A stretch of DNA of 64,000 nt from an uncultured Coprococcus sp. (GTDB taxonomy: Bacteria; Bacillota; Clostridia; Lachnospirales; Lachnospiraceae). Numbering within the stretch: position 1 is the stretch's first letter; every line of letters begins with the position of its first letter. The translations under genes were made by a program, and so were the position numbers. Location of the stretch: positions 124,001 through 188,000 of the forward strand of contig CANQTC010000003.1 of the NCBI GenBank assembly GCA_947626675.1, in the 5' to 3' direction. The notes under the pieces are model-generated. The model was not told where the DNA came from. It did no database searches and saw nothing but the letters and a program-made list of their open reading frames with translations. This document shows positions 1 to 9,269 of the stretch, piece by piece.

Positions 1-1
1 T

Positions 2-1579
2 GTACATGGAAAGCTAAGTGAGAAATTAGAATATATGCGGGCGAGGGCTGTTGTATATGACAGATATATAAAACGCTATGGTGAAGAATGGAAAAGCTTT
101 GAAAATAATGGCAGTTCCTATATGACAGACGGAGATTTGGTCGCAAAAGATATGGATTTGCTTGGCGCAAGTTCTTTATATCAGTTTATATGTGTAGCAG
201 GAACGGAAGATGGAAGAAGGCAGCTTGCAGATTCATTGAAAAATCCCGAATATTCACTGGAAGAAATAACGCGAAGGCAGCAGGCAGTCGCTGAACTGGC
301 GGAGAAAAAAACATTTTCTATGGATTTCGAGACGCTTGGGGTGAAAGCGAATACAGGAAGAAAAAGAAAATACACAGCAGATGAATTTGTAAAATATTGT
401 AAAGGCGATGAGAAGATACCCCCTGTTTTTAATGTACTTCGCTTTCTTCTGCCGCTGATAACACTTTGTCTGCTCGTTGCAGGTATTATTGGAACAATAA
501 ATCTGGGATATGCACTGATTTCATTTTTTGTAATCCTTTTATTTTCATGGATGACATCCGGTGTTGCAGGCCAGGCTGTAATGCCGATGATTTCATTTGG
601 TTATATCATAGAAGATTATATAAAAATGTTTGAGCTTATTTCAAAGGAGGAATTTAAGAGTCCTCTTATGAATGAAATAAAAGGCGTCATATCAAAAGAT
701 TCGGGTGCGCTGGGGGCGATTAAAAAATTAAAGTCAATCAGTGCCGCATTTAATATAAGATATAACCCGATTGTGCATCAGCTTTTGTGCGGGCTTGTCA
801 TGTGGGATTTCCATCTTGGAATTATGATGGACAAATGGAAAGATGAATATGGTGATAAAGTAGAAAACTGGATATCTTCAATTGCGGATATAGAAGAACT
901 GCTTTCATATGCTGTGCTTGCGAGAACCAGGCGCGTGAGTTATCCGCAGGTAGGAAACAGCAGTAATGTACATGTGAGGTGTCAGGATATGAGACATCCG
1001 CTGATTGCGCCGGATAAGGTTGTTGCCAACGATGCAGGCTTTACAGGGGGAGCGGCAATCATAACAGGCTCTAATATGTCGGGTAAAACCACCTTCCTTA
1101 GGACGCTTGGAATAAATCTTATTTTAGCATATGTTGGCGCACCGGTATGTGCAGATAATATGATGGCTGATTATATGAAGATATTTACCTCCATGCGCGT
1201 TACGGATGACGTGAGCAATGGAATATCGACCTTTTATGCAGAGATACTAAGAATTAAAACGATGGTGGAGTATAAAAAGAAAGGAAAACCAATGCTCTGC
1301 CTGATAGATGAGATATTTAAGGGAACAAATTCGGCAGACAGAATTGTTGGTGCGACACAGGTAATCAAAAAACTGTCAGACAAATATTCAATGACGCTTG
1401 TATCAACACATGATTTTGAATTATGTGATATAAAAGATAATTCGGGCAGACAGGCGGACAATTATCATTTTGAAGAATATTATGAGGGAGACCAGCTTAA
1501 ATTTGATTATAAAAAGAAAAAGGGCAGATGTACAACGACAAATGCGATGGCAATCCTTCATATGGCGGGACTGGATTAG
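2..1579 (+). CDS. MutS-family ATPase with membrane segments, 5' end cut by window edge
   Basis: The reading frame is open from the first bases, so the true start lies upstream; the first internal ATG is at 35. The visible part has a hydrophobic pair of helices at about 425-560 nt, then a helical linker, then the MutS ATPase domain with Walker A GSNMSGKT (near 1070-1095) and Walker B LCLIDEIFKG (near 1297-1330). This is the architecture of the short MutS-like proteins of about 600 aa that keep only the core and ATPase domains and lack the mismatch-recognition domain I. The membrane helices argue against a classical replication-coupled mismatch repair role. The substrate is unknown. Family is sure, function is not. 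Confidence 0.85.
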   Translation, partial: VHGKLSEKLEYMRARAVVYDRYIKRYGEEWKSFENNGSSYMTDGDLVAKDMDLLGASSLYQFICVAGTEDGRRQLADSLKNPEYSLEEITRRQQAVAELAEKKTFSMDFETLGVKANTGRKRKYTADEFVKYCKGDEKIPPVFNVLRFLLPLITLCLLVAGIIGTINLGYALISFFVILLFSWMTSGVAGQAVMPMISFGYIIEDYIKMFELISKEEFKSPLMNEIKGVISKDSGALGAIKKLKSISAAFNIRYNPIVHQLLCGLVMWDFHLGIMMDKWKDEYGDKVENWISSIADIEELLSYAVLARTRRVSYPQVGNSSNVHVRCQDMRHPLIAPDKVVANDAGFTGGAAIITGSNMSGKTTFLRTLGINLILAYVGAPVCADNMMADYMKIFTSMRVTDDVSNGISTFYAEILRIKTMVEYKKKGKPMLCLIDEIFKGTNSADRIVGATQVIKKLSDKYSMTLVSTHDFELCDIKDNSGRQADNYHFEEYYEGDQLKFDYKKKKGRCTTTNAMAILHMAGLD

Positions 1580-1686
1580 TCGAAGAATGTGTTGGCAATA
1601 ATATACAAAATGATTTGAAGTTTTAAACTGAAAGAATTTAGGTAATTATGCACAATGCTGATTTGTAGTAATTACTAAAAAGTATA

Positions 1687-1715
1687 TTGCTTGAGTGAAA
1701 AAATTGTGATATATT
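1687..1715 (+). promoter_or_regulatory. Sigma-70 type promoter for the 690-aa gene
   Basis: TTGCTT (1687-1692), a 17-bp spacer, then TATATT (1710-1715). It sits about 65 bp ahead of the start codon at 1781, downstream of the preceding stop codon. Confidence 0.5.
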
Positions 1716-1780
1716 TATATGTATGAGAAAATATTTATTCAATACACACAAAGAATAAAGAAAGAGGGAGGCATAGAATT

Positions 1781-3853
1781 ATGTTACCAGCAAATATCGC
1801 AGCAGGCAATGACAATGTTCTATCCATAGCAGCATCTAATAATAAGGGTTTACTGATTCGTTTCTTAAACGAACAGGTAGAAGATGGCTTCTATGCACTT
1901 GTTATTGATTATTTAAAAGACAGTAATTTTGACCTTTCATCGATGATAGTAGATGATGAAGTGAAGGCACAATGTTCAAAACTTTATGAGCTTGCAGAAT
2001 TTGTAGATTTCAATATCAAGGCAACCGGACGTTACGAGATTGAAGAATGGATTGAACCGTTATTCCGATTTATCTATGGGGATATCGATCCGTTGGATAT
2101 TGATGCGCCGATTAGCGCAACGGGTATTTACAGATACAGCATTTGGTTGATTTACTTATATCAGACAGAGAAATTTCCGGAAGCTATGAAGCTGATTGGT
2201 GAAAGAATAGCGCCGCTTCTGATAAATGTAAGCTATCAGATTCTTGAAGAGGATGACAGACCTAAGAATTTTGATAAGGCTGTTATGGGATATCTGGATT
2301 TGTTTAATGTTGTTATGGATATGGGACTCGCACCTTCTACAGCAAATTCAGATGCATATATTAATAACCTTGAAGTGTTATTTGATTATATTGTTGAAGA
2401 CCCGCATGTAGGAAATGATTATAAGATACAGTTTAGTATCGGATTATTTAATGCATATATTAATGATAAGAATTATGCAAAAGCATTTGAGTTTTATGGA
2501 CTGAATGCAGAGTACATACCGATTGATAACCTTGCCGTATATGAGAATTTCAAGGAGCTTATCAGAAACTGTAATAGCGCGCAAAGCACAAGTGTGCTTT
2601 CAAGAAGCGTTGTATCTGCCATATCAAAGCAGGAGATTTATAATAAGAGAATTGATTCACTTCTTACAGAAGTTGCAGAGTTTATAAGAAGAGTATACAA
2701 ATATTTAGAGGAAGAACCGGAATTAAAGAAAAATCTCCAGACACTTGGAACAGGTTCACAGCTTTCAGGTAAAACGAATTTGTTTGAAGGCCTTTATGAA
2801 TATAATCTTGTCTTTGTCGAGTGTGGTATTAAGGCGCTTGTTAAGTCCGATATGTCTGCACGTTCATGGGAAGAAAAATACGAGATTCTTGACCAGCTTT
2901 ATACAACCCTTAATGTTGTATTTGATGGTTATAATGTATATGAGATTTCAAACAAGATTGAACATCAGTATGTTGAACTTACATGGATTGGAAATTATGT
3001 AAATGCAAATCCGACACTTTTGAAACAATTCTTTAGTGTTAAGGAGAAGATTAAAGCATTTAAGGTTAGAAAAACTTCAATTCTTGAAAAGAGCAAAACA
3101 AATTATGAGATAAAGAAAATGATTGATGACAGACAAAAGCATCTGTTATTTATGGCAGCAGAAGATATGGTCGTTAATGGACTGAATAACAGTAAGACCG
3201 CTATCATAAGCCTGAGCTATGATTTGAATGCAGCCAAGAAATATCTTGCAGAAACATATGCAAAGACAATCCTTCCTGCAAAATATGAGGATATGTCCAT
3301 GATGACTGCAAATGAAGGTTTGTTTGGTAAGAAGAAAGGGGTTGTTATGCCGCCTGACCTGCAGAACCTTTTAAAAGATGCGATGGTTGAAGAGATGCTC
3401 TGTAAGTCAGAGTGGTTATGGAATCAACATTCAGTCAATGGATTTGAAAAGCAGACGCCGGAAGAAGCTACATATGCAGTCGCCTGTCTTGTTAAGGTTG
3501 TTCGCAGAATGATTGATAAGAAGTCCGGAACGCCGAAAGTTGCAAGTGCACCAAGTAAGAAGGTAATTGTTACAAAGACAGGAAAGGTAATTGAATTATC
3601 AGATGAAGCAAATCAGCAGACGGTAAGACAGATGGATTCAGGCGTTATAGAAGCGATAGATAATATCGCATCACTTCTGAAAGATAAGTCAGAGGTCAAT
3701 GTTTCGTATGTTAAGTCCTATATTGAAGATTTGCTGGAATCTTTAATGAAGACAAAGTGGGATAAGGATACAATGCTTTCCCAGTTTGATGCAGAAGATT
3801 TAAGAGCAAAGACTTATCAGGTAATCAAGCGACTGAATTTAGATTTATTGTAA
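1781..3853 (+). CDS. Unrecognised 690-aa, mainly helical cytoplasmic protein
   Basis: I do not recognise this family. It has no signal peptide or membrane segment. The composition is rich in Asp, Glu, Lys, Asn and Tyr with long predicted helices, resembling an alpha-solenoid or scaffold protein. A GSQLSGKT string at residues 325-332 fits the Walker A pattern GxxxxGKT, but no convincing Walker B follows, so it may be chance. Residues about 575-600 form a Lys/Val-rich linker before a final helical segment. A strong AGGGAGG ribosome site precedes the ATG. The gene is monocistronic: its own promoter candidate lies upstream and a long hairpin terminator follows. Confidence 0.75.
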   Translation: MLPANIAAGNDNVLSIAASNNKGLLIRFLNEQVEDGFYALVIDYLKDSNFDLSSMIVDDEVKAQCSKLYELAEFVDFNIKATGRYEIEEWIEPLFRFIYGDIDPLDIDAPISATGIYRYSIWLIYLYQTEKFPEAMKLIGERIAPLLINVSYQILEEDDRPKNFDKAVMGYLDLFNVVMDMGLAPSTANSDAYINNLEVLFDYIVEDPHVGNDYKIQFSIGLFNAYINDKNYAKAFEFYGLNAEYIPIDNLAVYENFKELIRNCNSAQSTSVLSRSVVSAISKQEIYNKRIDSLLTEVAEFIRRVYKYLEEEPELKKNLQTLGTGSQLSGKTNLFEGLYEYNLVFVECGIKALVKSDMSARSWEEKYEILDQLYTTLNVVFDGYNVYEISNKIEHQYVELTWIGNYVNANPTLLKQFFSVKEKIKAFKVRKTSILEKSKTNYEIKKMIDDRQKHLLFMAAEDMVVNGLNNSKTAIISLSYDLNAAKKYLAETYAKTILPAKYEDMSMMTANEGLFGKKKGVVMPPDLQNLLKDAMVEEMLCKSEWLWNQHSVNGFEKQTPEEATYAVACLVKVVRRMIDKKSGTPKVASAPSKKVIVTKTGKVIELSDEANQQTVRQMDSGVIEAIDNIASLLKDKSEVNVSYVKSYIEDLLESLMKTKWDKDTMLSQFDAEDLRAKTYQVIKRLNLDLL

Positions 3854-3877
3854 ATAGAAATCATAAATCTGATATAA

Positions 3878-3928
3878 ATAAAAGGAATAGAAGTATCTTA
3901 CTTTTTCAGATACTTCTATTCCTTTTAT
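3878..3928. terminator. Bidirectional hairpin terminator between convergent genes
   Basis: A 21-bp perfect stem (3878-3898 with 3908-3928) and a 9-nt loop, with A/T-rich flanks on both sides. It separates the 690-aa gene (plus) from yqeG (minus). Confidence 0.85.
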
Positions 3929-3987
3929 CGTTTATAAGTCAAGGCGCGTTTTCCATACAATTCAATGGCAGTTTGCTTGACGCTTAT

Positions 3988-4494
3988 TTATTTTACAATC
4001 GGGTGTTTCCGTTTATAAAAGAAAAGAATAAGCTTTTCCGGTATTCGTTTTAAAACGATTTGTATTTCCTCTTTTTTATCAATTGGCATAACAAGTATGG
4101 AGTATATGCCGACAGTGTTTGCCCCCCATAAATCTGTAAAAAGCTGGTCGCCGATAAACAAAGTGTTATGAATATCAGTACCAATGAGTTCCATCGCTTT
4201 CAGATATCCTTTTTTTAAAGGCTTTCCTGCTTTATAGATGTAATTCGCACCCAGCTTTTCGTTAAAGCTTCTGACACGCGGTTCTTTATTGTTGGAAACG
4301 AAGCATATCTGAAAGCCGATTTCTTTTAGTCTGTGAATAAGGGCAGTCACTTTTTGATTCGCCGCTGCGCCATGAGGAACAAGCGTATTATCGATATCAA
4401 AGAGGATTCCCCGGTATCCCTTATCAAAGTATTTCTGAAAATCTATCTGGTATGTTGATGTGTAGTATTCTTTTGGATAAAATTTCTTAAACAT
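3988..4494 (-). CDS. yqeG: YqeG-family HAD (subfamily IIIA) phosphatase
   Basis: 168 aa. The HAD motif I DIDNTL gives Asp33 and Asp35; motif II is in FVSNNKE and motif IV near FIGDQLFTD. These match the YqeG family of small HAD-IIIA phosphatases, whose physiological substrate is uncertain. The frame extends upstream to 4620, but the ATG at 4494 has a GGAGG site 6-10 nt before it and begins MFKKFYPKEY, the usual N-terminus of the family, so I place the start there. It is transcribed divergently from bioB. Confidence 0.85.
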   Translation of the reverse strand: MFKKFYPKEYYTSTYQIDFQKYFDKGYRGILFDIDNTLVPHGAAANQKVTALIHRLKEIGFQICFVSNNKEPRVRSFNEKLGANYIYKAGKPLKKGYLKAMELIGTDIHNTLFIGDQLFTDLWGANTVGIYSILVMPIDKKEEIQIVLKRIPEKLILFFYKRKHPIVK

Positions 4495-4528
4495 ATGTCC
4501 TCCGGATAAAAATGTAATAATAAATTTT

Positions 4529-4557
4529 AGTATACTGATTATATCAGATGAATTCAA
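4529..4557 (-). promoter_or_regulatory. Promoter of yqeG (minus strand)
   Basis: On the minus strand: TTGAAT (4557-4552), 17 bp, TATACT (4534-4529). It lies 35-60 bp upstream of the chosen yqeG start and supports it, because the longer frame would begin upstream of this promoter. Confidence 0.6.
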
Positions 4558-4580
4558 CATATTTTTTTCTAAGCGGAAAG

Positions 4581-4609
4581 TAGACGAACCGTTTTGCCGG
4601 ATGTATAAT
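4581..4609 (+). promoter_or_regulatory. Probable bioB promoter
   Basis: TAGACG (4581-4586), 17 bp, TATAAT (4604-4609), 45 bp ahead of the ATG at 4654. I saw no clear BirA-type palindrome around it. Confidence 0.5.
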
Positions 4610-4653
4610 ACTTGAGACAATGACTTTTATTGACTGAAAGCAGGAGAGAAAAG

Positions 4654-5664
4654 ATGGAAGATACATATAACCTGAAAGATATAACAAATGAAGTATTAGA
4701 AGGAAAACTAATTGGGAAGGAAGAAGCAATGTTTCTTGCAGGACAACCGTTAGAAGAACTGTGCAGGGCGGCCGATGAAATCCGCGAAAGATTTTGCGGG
4801 AATACTTTTGATATCTGTTCGGTTATCAATTGTAAATGCGGGAAATGTCCGGAAGACTGCAAATATTGCGCACAGTCCGTATATAATCGGGCGGAAGTAA
4901 ACGGACATTCATTGATTGACACAGAAGCGATGCTGAAGCAGGCGAAGCATAATAAGGAACTTGGTGCTTTGCGCGTGGAACTTGTTGCGGGCGGAAGACG
5001 TATGAGCGATAAAGAAATAGATGCGGTATGCGAAAGTATAAAGGCTGTGAAAAAAGAAGTGGATATAGAAATCTGTGTGTCGTTTGGGCTTCTTGAAAAG
5101 AAAGATTTTGATAAACTGAAAGAGGCCGGTGTTTCAAGGGCGCACTGTAATCTTGAAGCTTCAGAGAAATTCTTTCAAACATTATGTACAACGCATACAT
5201 ATGAAGAAAAGAAAAAGACCATTCTGGCAGCGAAAGAAGCAGGACTCAGCATTTGCAGTTGCGGCATATTTGGTCTTGGTGAAACGATGGAAGACAGAAT
5301 AGAGCTTGCGCTTACGGAAAGAGAACTCGGTGTAAAATCCCTGCCGCTTAATATGTTAAATCCTATTCCGGGAACACCATATGAGGATGCTGCTGTTCTT
5401 TCTAATAATGAGATGCGCAGAATTGCTGCTGTATTCAGATTTATTCTTCCGGATGCCGCAGTAAGAATGGCAGCAGGAAGAAACCGCCTTCCTGATAAAG
5501 GAGAGCGGTGCTTTCGGTCGGGCGCTAATGCCGCGATAACAGGCGACTTCCTGACCGTAGCAGGAAGCGAGACAAATCAGGATATGGAGATGCTGGAACG
5601 ATTGGGCTATGAACCGAAATTGTGGGAGGGGAAGCAGCAGACACCGGAAAGGAAATCGTTGTAA
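4654..5664 (+). CDS. bioB: Biotin synthase (radical SAM)
   Basis: 336 aa, the usual family length. It inserts sulfur into dethiobiotin, using an S-adenosylmethionine [4Fe-4S] cluster plus a sacrificial second cluster. The radical-SAM triad CPEDCKYC gives Cys65, Cys69 and Cys72; the conserved NMLNPIPGTPYE and AAGRN regions are present. An in-frame TTG at 4630 exists, but the ATG at 4654 follows AGGAGA at proper spacing. No other biotin genes lie nearby, so it may act on imported dethiobiotin or with genes elsewhere. Confidence 0.95.
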   Translation: MEDTYNLKDITNEVLEGKLIGKEEAMFLAGQPLEELCRAADEIRERFCGNTFDICSVINCKCGKCPEDCKYCAQSVYNRAEVNGHSLIDTEAMLKQAKHNKELGALRVELVAGGRRMSDKEIDAVCESIKAVKKEVDIEICVSFGLLEKKDFDKLKEAGVSRAHCNLEASEKFFQTLCTTHTYEEKKKTILAAKEAGLSICSCGIFGLGETMEDRIELALTERELGVKSLPLNMLNPIPGTPYEDAAVLSNNEMRRIAAVFRFILPDAAVRMAAGRNRLPDKGERCFRSGANAAITGDFLTVAGSETNQDMEMLERLGYEPKLWEGKQQTPERKSL

Positions 5665-5707
5665 AAAGTTTCTTGTTTATAATTTAACTTTATTCCGCAA
5701 TTTATAG

Positions 5708-5736
5708 TTTACATTTTTCGCGCAATGATATATGAT
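5708..5736 (+). promoter_or_regulatory. Promoter of the riboflavin operon
   Basis: TTTACA (5708-5713), 17 bp, TATGAT (5731-5736). The start point near 5743 falls about 20 nt before the FMN riboswitch. Confidence 0.7.
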
Positions 5737-5762
5737 AGTAGCGTAATTCAATAAGAAATCAA

Positions 5763-5907
5763 TACTCCTTCGGGGTTGTGTGTAATTCACTACCGGCGGT
5801 GTGTGCAGATAGAGATGAAAAAATGTCTGCATAAGCCCGCGAGCCTTTTATGGTATGAACCGGTGTAAATCCGGTGCCGACAGTATAGTCTGGATGAAAG
5901 AAGAGTA
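5763..5907 (+). promoter_or_regulatory. FMN riboswitch (RFN element)
   Basis: The conserved RFN blocks occur in order: CTTCGGGG near 5768, ACCGGCGGT near 5791, GCCCGCGAGCC near 5835, a variable hairpin GCAGA..TCTGC, CCGGTGTAAATCCGG near 5860, GCCGACAGTATAGTCTGGAT near 5876, and a closing P1 stem TACTC/GAGTA. The terminator at 5978-6013 stands between it and ribD, so control is most likely by FMN-dependent premature termination. Confidence 0.95.
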
Positions 5908-5977
5908 AACAAGAGATATCGCAATGAAATCTGTTTGATATAGATTGTAGTTGTATGTGTATTTCTATAGAGATGTT

Positions 5978-6013
5978 ATCCCGAAGTATATGATATATAT
6001 TTTGGGATTTTTT
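5978..6013 (+). terminator. Riboswitch-controlled intrinsic terminator
   Basis: A 14-bp stem including G.U pairs (5978-5991 with 5995-6008), a 3-nt loop and six Ts. It lies between the FMN riboswitch and the ribD ribosome site. I could not identify the antiterminator pairing with certainty. Confidence 0.8.
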
Positions 6014-6057
6014 ATTCGTTACAAAATAGCTGCGAAACACATGAAAGAGGGAGTCAT

Positions 6058-7194
6058 ATGGCAGACAAAGAACAATATATGAAAAGAGCAATCGCGCTTG
6101 CAAAGCTTGGGGCGGGAAAGGTAAATCCCAATCCGCTTGTCGGCGCAGTCATTGTAAAAGATGATAAGATAATAGGAGAAGGGTATCATAAAATATATGG
6201 CGACTTCCATGCGGAGAGAAACGCATTGCAAAGTCTGAAAAATAAGGCGGATGCACAAGGTGCAGAGATGTATGTGACACTTGAACCCTGTTGTCATCAA
6301 GGCAAACAGCCGCCATGTACAGAGGCTATTATAGAACATGGCATTTCAAAGGTCTATGTCGGCTCGAATGATCCAAATGAACTTGTGTCAGGAAAAGGAA
6401 TTCAGCAATTAAGAGATGCAGGCATTGAAGTGGTAACAGCGTTTTTGAAAGCGGAATGTGATGCATTAAATCCGGTATTCTTTCACTATATAACAACAAA
6501 AACGCCCTATGTTGTAATGAAGTATGCCATGACACTAGATGGTAAGATTGCGACAAGAACAGGACACTCACAGTGGGTATCCGGTGAAGTCTCAAGAAAG
6601 CGAGTTCAGTATTCCAGAAATTTCCTAAAAGGAATTATGGTAGGAATCGGAACGGTGCGAAAGGATAATCCCAGATTGACATGTCGCATGGAAGGCGGCA
6701 GAAATCCGATACGCATCATATGCGACTCCGGTCTTCGGATTTCGTTAGAAAGCAATATCGTAACAACTGCAAGAGAAATTCCAACCATGATTGCAGCCGT
6801 CAGACCGGATGAAGAACACATTCCTTTGTGGCAGGAAAAGAAAGAAAAGCTGGAAAGGGCAGGCGCAGAAGTTCTTGTCGTAAAAGCACGAGATGGAAAA
6901 GTTGATTTACAGGATTTGATGATAAAGCTTGGCGAAAAGCAGATAGACGGCATACTTTTAGAAGGCGGTTCAGAATTGAATTATGCGGCTTTAAAAGCAG
7001 GAATTGTAAATCGCCTTGAGGTATATGTTGCGCCAAAGATATTTGGCGGAACAGGAATTTATACACCGGTAGGCGGTGTGGGAGCAGCGCTTGCGACAGA
7101 AGCGCTCAGATATCAATTGTTATCAACAGAACAGGTAGGTGAAGATATACTGCTTACATATGAACCAATATCAATAGCAGAAAACCAGCGTTGA
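6058..7194 (+). CDS. ribD: Bifunctional diaminohydroxyphosphoribosylaminopyrimidine deaminase / reductase
   Basis: 378 aa. The N-terminal zinc deaminase has HAE at residues 51-53 with Cys78 and Cys87 in EPCCHQGKQPPC. The C-terminal NADPH-dependent reductase starts near residue 150 (YVVMKYAMTLDGKIAT) and includes the GILLEGGSELN segment. It catalyses the second and third steps of riboflavin synthesis. GAGGGAG precedes the ATG. It is the first gene of the rib operon. Confidence 0.96.
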   Translation: MADKEQYMKRAIALAKLGAGKVNPNPLVGAVIVKDDKIIGEGYHKIYGDFHAERNALQSLKNKADAQGAEMYVTLEPCCHQGKQPPCTEAIIEHGISKVYVGSNDPNELVSGKGIQQLRDAGIEVVTAFLKAECDALNPVFFHYITTKTPYVVMKYAMTLDGKIATRTGHSQWVSGEVSRKRVQYSRNFLKGIMVGIGTVRKDNPRLTCRMEGGRNPIRIICDSGLRISLESNIVTTAREIPTMIAAVRPDEEHIPLWQEKKEKLERAGAEVLVVKARDGKVDLQDLMIKLGEKQIDGILLEGGSELNYAALKAGIVNRLEVYVAPKIFGGTGIYTPVGGVGAALATEALRYQLLSTEQVGEDILLTYEPISIAENQR

Positions 7195-7215
7195 AAGTTG
7201 TATGGAGGAAATGAA

Positions 7216-7869
7216 TTGTTTACAGGAATTGTTGAAGAAACAGGTAGAATAAAAAAGAATGATAAAAGTGCAGGAAAGTTATATATAGAAGCCTGCAAGG
7301 TTCTTGAAGGCAGTACTATCGGCGACAGTATTGCTGTCAATGGTGTATGTCTTACCGTTACCAGCATGAATGGAAATATATTTACAGCAGATGTGATGCC
7401 TGAAACGTTAAGACGGAGTAATCTGGGTAACCTTTCGCCTGGAAGTTATGTTAATCTCGAAAGGGCAATGGCGGCAAATGGAAGATTTGGCGGACATATT
7501 GTTTCCGGTCATATAGATGGGACTGGAAGCATAAGAGAATTGAAAAGAGAGAACAATGCGGTCTGGGTGACAGTGGACTGTGATAGGAAGATATTAAAAT
7601 ATATTATAGAAAAAGGCTCTATAACGATAGATGGAATAAGTCTTACAGTCGCTTATGTTGATGATACATGCTTTAAAGTATCGATTATTCCGCATACTGC
7701 AAGTGAAACAACATTGCTGAAACATAAACCGGGAGATATCGTAAATCTTGAAAATGATGTTGTCGGCAAATACGTTGAAAAGCTTTTACGGTACAGGGAA
7801 AATGAAAAAACGGAGAAAAAGCAGTCAGAAATTGATTTGAATTTTCTTTCCCAAAATGGATTCCTATAG
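7216..7869 (+). CDS. ribE: Riboflavin synthase alpha subunit
   Basis: 217 aa. Joins two molecules of 6,7-dimethyl-8-ribityllumazine to give riboflavin. The two homologous barrels are visible (first near FTGIVEETG, second near HIDGTGSI). The start is a TTG at 7216, seven bases after GGAGG; it gives the universal MFTGIVEE N-terminus. An upstream in-frame TTG at 7198 lacks a ribosome site. The last 25 residues are Lys/Glu-rich and probably disordered. It follows ribD by 21 bp. Confidence 0.95.
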   Translation: MFTGIVEETGRIKKNDKSAGKLYIEACKVLEGSTIGDSIAVNGVCLTVTSMNGNIFTADVMPETLRRSNLGNLSPGSYVNLERAMAANGRFGGHIVSGHIDGTGSIRELKRENNAVWVTVDCDRKILKYIIEKGSITIDGISLTVAYVDDTCFKVSIIPHTASETTLLKHKPGDIVNLENDVVGKYVEKLLRYRENEKTEKKQSEIDLNFLSQNGFL

Positions 7870-7930
7870 ATGGCAGTTCATTCAAAAACAGATGAAATAA
7901 ATAGAAAAGCTTATGACAGGAGGGCGAAAA

Positions 7931-9133
7931 ATGGATTTTGAATTTAATACAATAGAAGAGGTAGCAGCAGACCTTGCAGCAGGGAAGAATGTTGTGATTC
8001 TTGATAATGAGGACCGGGAAAATGAGGGAGATGTAATCTGCGCAGCAGAGTTTGCCACAACAGAAAATGTGAATTTTATGGCAAAGTATGCAAGAGGATT
8101 GATTTGTATGCCAATGGATGCACTGTATGCAGATAAGTTAAATCTTCCGCAGATGTGTATTACCAATACAGACAATCATTGTACTGCTTTTTCGGTGTCG
8201 GTCGATTATATCGATACAACGACAGGAATTTCTGCAGAAGAAAGAGGAATTACAGCACGAAAGTTTGTAGCTGATGATGCTAAACCGTCTGACTTCAGAA
8301 GACCGGGACATATGTTTCCATTACAGGCTGTAGCAGGCGGTGTTATAGAAAGAAACGGACATACGGAAGCAACGGTAGACCTGATGAAGATTGCAGGTTT
8401 AAAACCTTGCGGCCTGTGCTGTGAGATTATGAAAGATGATGGTACAATGGCGAGAAAGGAGGACCTGGTTGCATTTGCAAAGGAACACAACCTGAAAATC
8501 TCTACCATAGAAAAGTTGATTCAGTACAGAAAAGAACATGAAGTATTTGTTGAGTGTGTTGCAAAAGCAAAGATGCCGACGCGCTATGGCGAATTTATGA
8601 TATATGGTTATATCAATAAATTAAATGGCGAGCATCATGTAGCGCTTGTAAAAGGAGATATTACAGACGGAAAGCCGGTACTGTGCAGAGTCCATTCTGA
8701 ATGTCTGACAGGGGATGCCTTAGGCTCGGCAAGATGTGACTGCGGACAGCAGTATGACGCAGCCATGAAAATGATTGCAGCAGAAGGCAGAGGTGTTCTT
8801 CTTTATATGCGTCAGGAAGGCAGGGGTATCGGTCTTATTAATAAAATAAAAGCCTATCAATTACAGGATGGCGGTCTGGATACCGTAGAAGCGAACTTGA
8901 AACTGGGCTTTCCGGAGGATGCAAGAGATTATACGATAGGAACGCAGATTTTGGTAGACCTCGGTATCAAACAACTAAGGCTTTTAACGAACAATCCGCT
9001 CAAAGTATATGGTCTGGCGGGCTATAATCTTGAGATTGTAGAGAGAGTTCCAATCCAGATGAAGCCGGGAAAATTTGACGAGTTTTATCTGAAAACAAAA
9101 AAAGAAAAAATGGGACATATCCTGGATTTATAA
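7931..9133 (+). CDS. ribBA: Bifunctional DHBP synthase / GTP cyclohydrolase II
   Basis: 400 aa. The N-terminal half is 3,4-dihydroxy-2-butanone-4-phosphate synthase ([10 protein letters not shown] motif near residues 29-38). The C-terminal half is GTP cyclohydrolase II with the zinc cysteines in [15 protein letters not shown] and the RQEGRGIGL loop. The start at 7931 follows AGGAGGG; the in-frame ATG at 7913 overlaps that site and is not used. It supplies both precursor branches of the pathway. Confidence 0.96.
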   Translation: MDFEFNTIEEVAADLAAGKNVVILDNEDRENEGDVICAAEFATTENVNFMAKYARGLICMPMDALYADKLNLPQMCITNTDNHCTAFSVSVDYIDTTTGISAEERGITARKFVADDAKPSDFRRPGHMFPLQAVAGGVIERNGHTEATVDLMKIAGLKPCGLCCEIMKDDGTMARKEDLVAFAKEHNLKISTIEKLIQYRKEHEVFVECVAKAKMPTRYGEFMIYGYINKLNGEHHVALVKGDITDGKPVLCRVHSECLTGDALGSARCDCGQQYDAAMKMIAAEGRGVLLYMRQEGRGIGLINKIKAYQLQDGGLDTVEANLKLGFPEDARDYTIGTQILVDLGIKQLRLLTNNPLKVYGLAGYNLEIVERVPIQMKPGKFDEFYLKTKKEKMGHILDL

Positions 9134-9160
9134 CAATATATAAAGAATATCAGGCCTTAT

Positions 9161-9249
9161 AACAGGATACGGATAACAAGTCCTGTTGATAGAAAGCTGA
9201 TAAATAAAAAGAAGATAAGTCCTGTAATTGCGAAGCGCATTTGCGGGAC
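9161..9249 (+). other. Paired hairpins in the ribBA-ribH gap
   Basis: A 14-nt arm at 9219-9232 pairs with 9236-9249 (13 of 14 positions, counting G.U) around a 3-nt loop, ending about six bases before the ribH ribosome site. A second, 7-bp pairing (9161-9167 with 9181-9187) lies upstream. The upstream arm AACAGGA could instead pair with TCCTGT in the second hairpin, because both downstream arms share AGTCCTGT. It is not a terminator: there is no T-run. Confidence 0.55.
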
Positions 9250-9269
9250 AGAATAAGGAGAAAAAGAAT

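Noticed and set aside
2753..2776. Walker A motif in the 690-aa protein as proof of an ATPase
   Set aside because: The string fits GxxxxGKT, but it lies in a helical region without a Walker B or other nucleotide-binding motif.
4495..4620. Longer yqeG frame
   Set aside because: It extends through the yqeG promoter; ATG 4494 has a GGAGG site and the typical YqeG opening.
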